Of a stretch of DNA of 64,000 nucleotides, positions 55,251 through 64,000 are shown piece after piece. The notes beneath the pieces were generated by a model that worked only from the letters and a program-made list of their open reading frames with translations, searched no databases and had not been told where the DNA came from. The stretch is from Liopterus haemorrhoidalis. Its lineage: Eukaryota > Arthropoda > Insecta > Coleoptera > Dytiscidae. The stretch's first letter is position 1. Every line of letters begins with the position of its first letter. The stretch lies in contig OZ020624.1 of NCBI GenBank assembly GCA_963971575.1, forward strand, positions 3,105,001-3,169,000, written 5' to 3'. Made by a program: the position numbers and the translations under genes.

Positions 55251-57305
55251 CCCATATGGGCGAAATTTTGGTAAGAAAATCTTCTTAAAGGAGACATGTA
55301 ATAGTATATTCTGTAACAAGGTTGGAATGAGAAAATTCGATGCGAGTGGAACATTCCGAGCGCAATTGGATTGTTTTTCTTTCGTTTCTAGCATTGTACT
55401 TATTACCTTATTTTTGCTTCTAGTGACTGTATCCGCCACTAATTTCTTCAATTGACATTCACGTGTTATTTTTAAACACTTTTGTGCCATTTTTCAAAAA
55501 TTCTTTACAAAAAATGAGTAATATTTTTTAGTTGTATGATACTTGTTGTATAATATACAATATTGTACATATGTACGTCTTTATGACGACATATAAAGCT
55601 TGTATTTGACTTTTCAGACCTAAATGAAAATGTTCAAATGTCAGATACAAGCTTTATTTACATTTTTTATTAATCTATAGATGATTTAAATGATATGTTA
55701 AATATAATATTATATTTTTTTCGAATATTAACAGCAGATGATTCGAGAAATGGTTGGACCTCAAATATTGAAAATTATGTGTTCTATGTCAATAGATTTC
55801 AAATTTTGATGTAGTAATTACTAACTTAATACTAAACGATAGTGCAATGATGTATTAGTTATAATAAGACAAAAAGGTTAGTTAAACTTTTTGGTGCACA
55901 GTAACAAAAGCTATTTGCCCCTTAAGCCAAAAAGTATACATAAAAAACTAAAGCGACAATTACCCCAAGAAATTCTTCTGTTTCAGTATAATTAAAAGAT
56001 TTGAAATATTGCTCCTATTAAAGTAACAAAAAATCGTTTGTAAAATTTCTGACACAAATAAAATTTAAAAAAATGATTTGCTGACACTATTCCGCCGATA
56101 TAAAGAAGAGGATGATTTCAAATGATTAGCTCTAAATCAGGCGTTCCAAAAGTAGTCGATATACACCTTCAAGGGTCAATAGGATATTAGTTAGGGATCG
56201 ATTCAGACTCGGAGGCCCATTGGGGTCAAAGGTGGGACTTTCTTTTCCGAGGGCCAGTGGGCTGTTGTTAAGGTCGTGGTCGAAATATTTGGTATAGTTT
56301 TTGATTTGTCCTCTCTAGTCATCATTTAAAAATTTTGGTCTTCTGCATTTTGTTCATTATTTGAAAATTTTGGTTCAGCTCTCGTTTACCACTTGAAAAA
56401 TTTTGATTCCTCAAGGCCATCTCTAAAATTTGGATTTCTCTCTGTCCCTCTTTGTTGCCACTTCCCAGCAAACATTCAACCATCGTCCGAATGCCGACAA
56501 ATTGCTTTTTCTGTTAAAAAGTGATAAATAGAGATAGTTAAAAAGTCGCAGGTACCAAAATGTCTGTTGGGCTGTGATAATAATAAGTTTCCAACGTCTA
56601 GATAGACGTATTGGGGCCGAGAAGGTAAGTTCTCCGTTATGACCAGTATTTCCAATTTTCGAAAGTAATTCGAAAGGTAAATACGAACTAGTAGTCAACA
56701 GTCGTATCTCCAAAATAACTAATACTGATCCACATACGTTTTTTCCTGGACTCCCCGGTAAAATACTGATGTCAGCTACCACAGCTGCTGACAATTACCC
56801 AAATAATTAATTCCCCGTGAGTTATTTTTTGTTGAAACAATATATTCAAACACATTTCACATGTTTTAGACACGAGGAAATTCCCGGATATGTACTATTG
56901 GAAAACTAATTCATCATTGAAGAAAAAAAGCATAACAAAATTGAAATGTTTGACAATAGAACACACAAAACATAATATTGATTCATGATTAATCGCAAAC
57001 ATGGCGCTTAACCATAGAGGTAACACTCTATTGAGACAACACAAAAGTTACTAACCAGTTACATTGTCATTTTTTTGTACACAAAATTTTAAAACATGAA
57101 AATTATAAATCAAACTGTCAAAACTTTTGTTACATGAATAACTGAAAAATTAGAACATTCAAAATTAACTAAAAACAGTTTGACATATTTAAATTTTTTT
57201 GTATTGGACAGCTTTGTCAAATAACCGAACTGAAAAACATAGATGGACGCCATCGTTAGTAAAATTGACAGTACTGATACTGTTGTAGTTATTTATGGCA
57301 TTAGC
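55251..57305. other. Unassigned stretch with one hairpin
   Basis: aaagcttgtatttgac (55595-55610) pairs with gtcagatacaagcttt (55640-55655). No gene recognised in the rest. Confidence 0.45.
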
Positions 57306-57307
57306 TA

Positions 57308-57498
57308 ATATGCATATAGCCGGTTTCTTTGATTTAAGCGGAACTAGATTTTCAAATTAAGCAACTTTTACCGATTGATTCAAGCTTTTGATGATTTTGT
57401 TTGGGAAAATCCCACTTCAATATATAAAATATTAGCTAGTGACTTAAGAAATTTTAAATTCCATTCAGTTCCTCTTAAAGGTTTGGAATAGCCTTTGC
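57308..57498 (-). mobile_element. Small MITE (TTCCAAACG family), copy 4
   Basis: Same orientation as copy 3: starts with tttaagcggaactagatttt after a diverged end and closes with gtttggaatagcctttg. Confidence 0.75.
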
Positions 57499-57749
57499 CA
57501 GTGGTTTTCAAACTTTTTTTACTGCTCCACCCAAACGGAAAATAATCGAATTTGTGACACTCATAAATAAAAATAATTATTTTTAAAACAACTGTGGTTA
57601 AAAACATAGGAATATATGAGAATATTTTGTTTGAAATATATAAATATATATTTTTTTGTAGTTGTGATAACTTTTTTTTTAAGAACAAAATGCACACATC
57701 GGAAAAGTCTAGGGAAATTGAAAAATATATATTGCTTATTGTACATTTA

Positions 57750-58008
57750 GGCCCGGTCTTTCCACCTTCAGATAAAGTCCCAGGTAACTATCTGACAGAT
57801 AAGGTTATTTTTAACTTCTTCTGCTGAGTAAATGTCATCCCTTCTTTCTATACAAATGTATCTATCAGATAGTTATCTAACGGATAATGAGACTGACGTA
57901 TTGAATTCAATGACTGGTATTGACATTTAATCAGCAGATGAAGTTATAAATAACCTTATCTGTCAGATAGTTACCTGGGAATTTATCTGAAGGTGGAAAG
58001 ACCGGGCC
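57750..58008. mobile_element. Harbinger-like MITE (GGCCCGGTCTTT family), copy 3
   Basis: The best-preserved copy: ggcccggtctttccaccttc to its complement ending gaaagaccgggcc, flanked by TTA on both sides (57747-57749, 58009-58011). A 3-bp TTA duplication supports a PIF/Harbinger origin. Confidence 0.85.
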
Positions 58009-58261
58009 TTAATGTGGTAATTTTTCAATTAAAGTAGGCAATTATGAGGAGTCTGATCACATGTTTCATTTTAATTCGATTTAAAACGTTTATATTAAGA
58101 ATTGCAGTGTTTTTAAATAGTGGTTTTCTTTTTACTTGCCCGACCTTAATATATAAGGGGCAAGTATTGTAATCGCGAAAATTTTCGATGTCGAGATTTT
58201 GACGGATGACCACGTTTCATGGTCCAGGGAATCCAAAAAACCTATTTTCGAAGTGCCGTCC

Positions 58262-59735
<1,474 letters not shown>

Positions 59736-59740
59736 TAATA

Positions 59741-60765
59741 ATGGAGCGACAGCATTTAACTATCCACGAGATGAATCGTGAGGATTTCTCCAAGGCAAGT
59801 TGATGTAGCCGAGAGGATAGGAGTTTCTGAAAATGTCATCAGTCGGTTATGGAGGCGTTACAGGGAGTCCGGCTAAACAACATCCTGGACGTGGTCGCTG
59901 TAAAAGAGCAGGTCAAGACAGATTTTAGGTCATAAATGTTAGAAGACATCCTACTATTTACAGGACCCGAATTGGTAAGGGTGTTACAGCGCATAACTTA
60001 ACCGTTAGTCGAGATACTGTAAGAAATCGTCTCCACGAAGCTAATATTCTATCTCGACGACCAATCAGATGTCAACCCCTCTCTAGAGGCAATCGCAGAG
60101 CAAGATTAGACTGGTGTCACAATTTTCAATATTGGTGTGAAAATGATTGGGCTACAGTTTTGTTTAATAATGAGTCCAGATTTGGAATTCATCCAGATTC
60201 TCGTCGAACAAGGGTATGGAGAAGATCCGGTAATTTGGAACGTTTGAGGCACGTCCAGGAAGTTCACAGTTACAGAGGTACTGTTATGGTATGGGTTGGG
60301 ATAATCATTGGCGGAAGAATTGACCTCGTTTTTCCCAATGGATTTTTAACAGCACAACAATATTTGGATAATATTCTTCAACGTATTGTGCGTCCATTTC
60401 GTGGTGCTGTTGGTGATCAGTTTCATCTTGCCCAGGATAATGCTCGGCCATATGTTGCGCGAATTGTAACGAATTGGTTGGATAACGAAGGTATTGATGC
60501 GATACCATGACCAGCACAGTCACCGGGTCTAAATCCGATTGAACATGTGTGGGACAAGCTTAAGAGAAGAATTATTCCACATATGGATGACATCCACGAT
60601 AATTTTAAATTCAGAGAGCTTCTAAAAGCAAAATGGGCACAGTTACCTCAAGAAGACATCGATAATGTTATTTTGTCCATGAATCGCAGATGTAAGGCTG
60701 TGATCAACCAACGTGAAAGTTTGTTTCTTTTTTGTTTTTTTCGTTTTTTACAATTCTGTACATAG
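59741..60765 (+). pseudogene. Tc1-like transposase (DD34E), inactivated
   Basis: Begins MERQHLTIHEMNREDFSK and shows a helix-turn-helix (GVSENVISRLWRRYRES) before stops and shifts. The catalytic part is open from 60160. The first motif reads NNESRF where Tc1 relatives have a catalytic Asp (FSDESRF-type), a D-to-N loss. LAQDNARPYVA holds the second Asp, then a stop replaces Trp at 60508-60510. PGLNPIEHVWDKLKRRI holds the Glu with the 34-residue spacing. It ends by 60765. Element termini were not located. Confidence 0.88.
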
Positions 60766-61240
60766 ATCTACAGATCTTACAATTCTGTACATTAAAATGT
60801 ACAGATTCGAAGTCGGTGGTTACAAAAATTTCGGAGTCAAAGTTGGAGACGGTGGTAACAAATACTTCAGACTCGAAATTGAAATCGGATTGGTTTCGAA
60901 ATTGGAAGCAGATTCGGAATCGAAGTCGGTTGACAGTTTGACCAACTCTACAGCCCTTCTTGCGATAGAGAAAACAGACTGTAGAGTTACAAAAATAAAT
61001 AAATAACAAAAATAAAAAGCAAGGAGTATACGCTTGTAGATCCACCATTCAAAGGTTTGAACCTTTGAATAAAAAGATACGAAGGATGGTTTTGTCAATA
61101 ATTACAATTCTACCGTTCGACCAAACCCCCCACTCCTAAGAGCTACAATATGAACGTCCTATTAGCGGTAAAGACATTTGTTTTTATATTGAAAGAGTGT
61201 ACACCCGAGTACCTCAAAATCGAAAGTAATGGAGCAAAAA
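60766..61240. repeat. Low-complexity stretch with gtcgga/aatcgg words
   Basis: Short duplication acaattctgtacat at 60750-60791 and irregular repeats of gaagtcgg, gagtcaaag and attggaag at 60808-60945, reminiscent of the GGAGTC hAT ends. No gene. Confidence 0.4.
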
Positions 61241-61244
61241 AGTA

Positions 61245-61500
61245 GGTAATAGCAAGATTTAGGTGTGGAAATGAGGAAAGAGAAAATGAGTATTGGAGGA
61301 CGGATGAACAAAGAATGTGCAGGATGTGTGGAGAGGAAAGAGATACCTTGAAGCATATAATGAAGAATTGTGGAGAAGTGAAATTTAAAGAATGAACAAG
61401 AGAAGGTGCTATGTGAATCAGGGCAAGGATGGAAATCGATGGAGGACCTCTTAGACAGAAGAGTAGATTTGAGACGATGATTCAACAATAATAACGCATT
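61245..61500 (+). pseudogene. Non-LTR retrotransposon ORF2 C-terminal fragment
   Basis: VIARFRCGNEERENEYWR followed by CRMCGEERDTLKHIMKNC: a C-x2-C...H...C cluster typical of the C-terminal end of non-LTR ORF2 proteins. A stop follows at 61394-61396; the remainder continues decayed. A 5' part is not present. Confidence 0.7.
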
Positions 61501-61981
61501 TGAAAATAAATTAAATAAAACTGTATTTAAATAATATGAAGATTTTAACCAAAAGATATAAAGAAAATAACTATCTATCCCTCTATATCTATTGAACGAG
61601 TGCGTCAGATATTTTCAAATGATTGGTTGTTGTTCAAATTTCCCCCACTACCAAGAGCTCTCTAGTTCCCTACAAGCAGAGTTGGGCATTATTTAACTAA
61701 ACTTTCAATCAACTAAAAATTTGAATGAAAATGTAATCAAACTAAATTAATCATTCTTTCTTCAATCAATAATAGATGTAATCATAAATCCTTAACTAAA
61801 TGATAATCATTAGTGTCAAATCATTAGTTTTCAATCATATTGTGATATTTTGTCAGAAAAATTTGAATCGCTTGGTTCAATTTATATATTACATATATAA
61901 TATCCCTATACCCAAATTTTCAATAATTTTCGGTCGTCTTGCAGCTTTCGAAAGATCATTAAATTTTGCCACTCTACCGAC

Positions 61982-62221
61982 CAGTGGCGCGCCCAAGGAG
62001 GGGGGTCCCTTCTAAGAAGGAAGGAAATGAAAATAAAAAGACACAAACATACTAGAAAATTTTAAAAATAGAGATGAGCTTTTTTTTAAGTATTTTGTAT
62101 TTTAGAAGTGAGGACCTAAAAAAAAGGTCCTCACTTCTATTTATATTTCTTTATATTTACATAATTTAAATAATTTTGTCTTTCGGGCACCCTCCAACAA
62201 AAATTCCTGGGTGCGCCACTG
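61982..62221. mobile_element. hAT MITE nested in a hAT element
   Basis: CAGTGGCGCGCCCAAGGA at the left and CTGGGTGCGCCACTG at the right, flanked by CTACCGAC on both sides (61974-61981, 62222-62229). Inside, a palindrome gtgaggacctaaaaaaaagg / tcctcac lies at 62108-62139. Confidence 0.88.
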
Positions 62222-62555
62222 CTACCGACCTTAGAGGAATAACATATTTGGTAATGTCTTCTTCAAATTTTTGTTGTGACAATGTTCCGGCTCTAATAGT
62301 GATTAATTATTGAGAAACAACTGTTTGTCTACCTTTAGAATCAATATTTTTCTACTTTGCGTTCATAAGACGCTCATTTCCACATTCATTTGAGTGCTAT
62401 AAGAAGGTCCATTTCAACACCCGAATTTTAGTTATTGGAGGTTGGTAACATTGAATGAAATGTCAAATTCTGATGCTGTCAAGTTAACCTAATATATTCG
62501 TGGACTTATGATTTTTTGTTAAATTTTTTTGCAAAGTTTTTCTTGAAAAGACTGA

Positions 62556-62700
62556 AAAGTTTTAGTTTTTTGCCTCTAGCGCCTCAGGGCTTCAGAATTT
62601 GAGGTTTTTAACGTGTTTTTTATCCCCCCTTTATAAAACCTCTCGGGGGTGTATAACCCCCCCCCCCCACTCATATTTATGATTCGTTTTTTTTAACTAT
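62556..62700 (+). repeat. Dispersed repeat with poly-C run, copy 2
   Basis: Matches 42958-43140: ttttttgcctctagcgcctc, ttttaacgtgttttttatcc, a C13 run and atttatgattcgtttttttt. Confidence 0.75.
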
Positions 62701-62742
62701 CTCTCTTGCGGAAATTCCTTCTGAAATTGGGTTGTAGATCCT

Positions 62743-62946
62743 TCAATGCCAGGAGGACGTCCCTTCTTTTCCTTTTTTGGTATATGAGGTAACTTCCCCT
62801 CCCCCCAATATTATAGTGGTGTTCAATGAACTTTCCCCAAATAAGTTATATTCTCTGTCGTATGCCTCTTTTGACTTCCGGGGAAGTAAATTTTGCAAGG
62901 TATTTACTGCAATATGGTGGGGTACTGACAGCTGACAGCACAACAA
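62743..62946 (-). pseudogene. Possible recombinase-like fragment
   Basis: The minus-strand frame contains TLQNLLPRKSKEAYDREYNL, similar in style to the N-terminal SAM-like start of Crypton-type tyrosine recombinases; downstream residues do not continue that family. Short and lacking an ATG, so weak. Confidence 0.2.
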
Positions 62947-63321
62947 AACAACAAATCAGTGATACCAACATATAACAAATATTGCATAAAATGATACTGT
63001 TTGCTATTAATACAAATTTATCAAATTAAAGAATAAATGGCAAAGTAGAAAAAATAGTGAAAAAAACTCGTTTCATAAGGCCTTATGTCGACTTGTCTAT
63101 TAGAAAACTCGCGAAAAAATTAAATCTCAATCCTGAATTTAGTTTCAATCATAACTAAAAATTTAATCATAATAATGAGTAAATATTTAATTTAGTTACC
63201 AGTGTGAATAACTGCATTATGAGTGATGTACCTTACTCATTAATTAAGTCTTGAAATTAAATTTTTAATCTCAATCGTCAATCATTAGTTTGATTGCAAT
63301 TTGCCCAACTCTGCCTACAAG

Positions 63322-64000
63322 TCACTTTCAGGATCCTTCCTGTATCTTTATATTAAAATGTTTGAACATTCTTTTCAATACTTTCTGATACAGTCCAGGC
63401 TTCTGCACTGTGGAGAAAAGTGGAAAGATGTTATATCTATATAAAAAAATAATACGAATAAAAAGTTTTTCTTTAAACTGTACGTCTCTTTTGTGTTACC
63501 TCTATGATATGTACAAATAGGGCTTTGTAAACAATAGCCATGTTTAACAATATTTTAGTTTACAGTTGAAACATTTTATTCAGATGGCTAGCATAATATA
63601 TTGCTATTAAATTTATATTTGAGAGTTGTCAAATTCTATGTCCAATATGTCATGTACAGTATGACATAAAATGACATAAAATTTAATATTAAACATGATT
63701 TACAGTAAAATTACCTGATCTGTTAATACCTCTATGAAATATTTATAAATTGAAACCTGCAAACTCGCATATTGCAACAAAAATATGAAAAATCATTTTA
63801 TGTATAATTAAATTTTATTACAAAATTTACCGAAAACATATTTTTAAAATTGAATTGTATATTTTTGTTTAATATTGGTGTGTTTTTAAATTTCATAATT
63901 GAAGTGATGCAAAGTGTTTAGGCGATATGGTTTTTAAATTGATGATTTAGCGATATCGCCTCTATACAAAATCTTGCACGTTGTTTCGTGTACTGCGATG
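63322..64000. other. Unassigned stretch to window end
   Basis: AT-rich; no gene or known repeat recognised. Confidence 0.45.

Larger units (their letters stand above)
61677..63313. mobile_element. hAT element with CAGAGTTGGGCA ends
   Basis: Terminal CAGAGTTGGGCA / TGCCCAACTCTG, flanked by the 8-bp duplication CCTACAAG (61669-61676, 63314-63321). The minus strand around 61900-61980 and 62225-62400 shows short transposase-like stretches (GRVAKFNDLSKAARRPKI) but no intact frame. It is interrupted by another hAT MITE and contains the dispersed poly-C repeat. Confidence 0.85.

Overview
The window is an AT-rich, repeat-dense piece of an insect nuclear genome. The only conserved host genes recognised are UDP-glycosyltransferases (UGTs) of the animal, ER-membrane type, split by ordinary GT-AG introns. 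Everything else identifiable is transposon-derived: Tc1/mariner relatives, hAT and Harbinger-like non-autonomous elements, Helentron-like (HINE-like) repeats with a CTGT microsatellite, and non-LTR fragments. The insect order cannot be fixed from the sequence alone.

Layout. 744-2831: two exons (set A) coding a complete UGT N-terminal half, with no C-terminal exons nearby. 2832-10748: transposons (two copies of one mariner, a three-level nest at about 6000-7440, and a small element carrying an isolated first exon of another gene). 10749-30089: a full UGT gene (B) in four exons, 10749-11555, 20903-21125, 22788-23004 and 29810-30089, 508 codons plus stop, with introns loaded with mobile elements. 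30092-35740: mostly unassigned AT-rich DNA with one HINE-like copy. 35742-47483: a giant, roughly 11.7 kb inverted repeat whose arms each carry the same exon-like segments and whose centre is a tandem array of 835-856 bp units. 47490-64000: more transposon remains, including an unfamiliar terminal-inverted-repeat element with an ORF (50135-51189), a perfect (TG)469 tract, a Tc1 pseudogene and a hAT element with another hAT element inside.

How it may work. UGT set A ends at the same residue and in the same phase as exon 1 of gene B, so both N-terminal (acceptor-substrate) halves could splice onto the single C-terminal (UDP-sugar binding, membrane anchor) exon set at 20903-30089. That would make this a variable-first-exon UGT locus. 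It is an inference that needs transcript data. The alternative is that A is a truncated gene copy. Several transposons sit within about 20-30 bp of UGT splice sites, so splicing of the constant exon at 20903 may be influenced by them.
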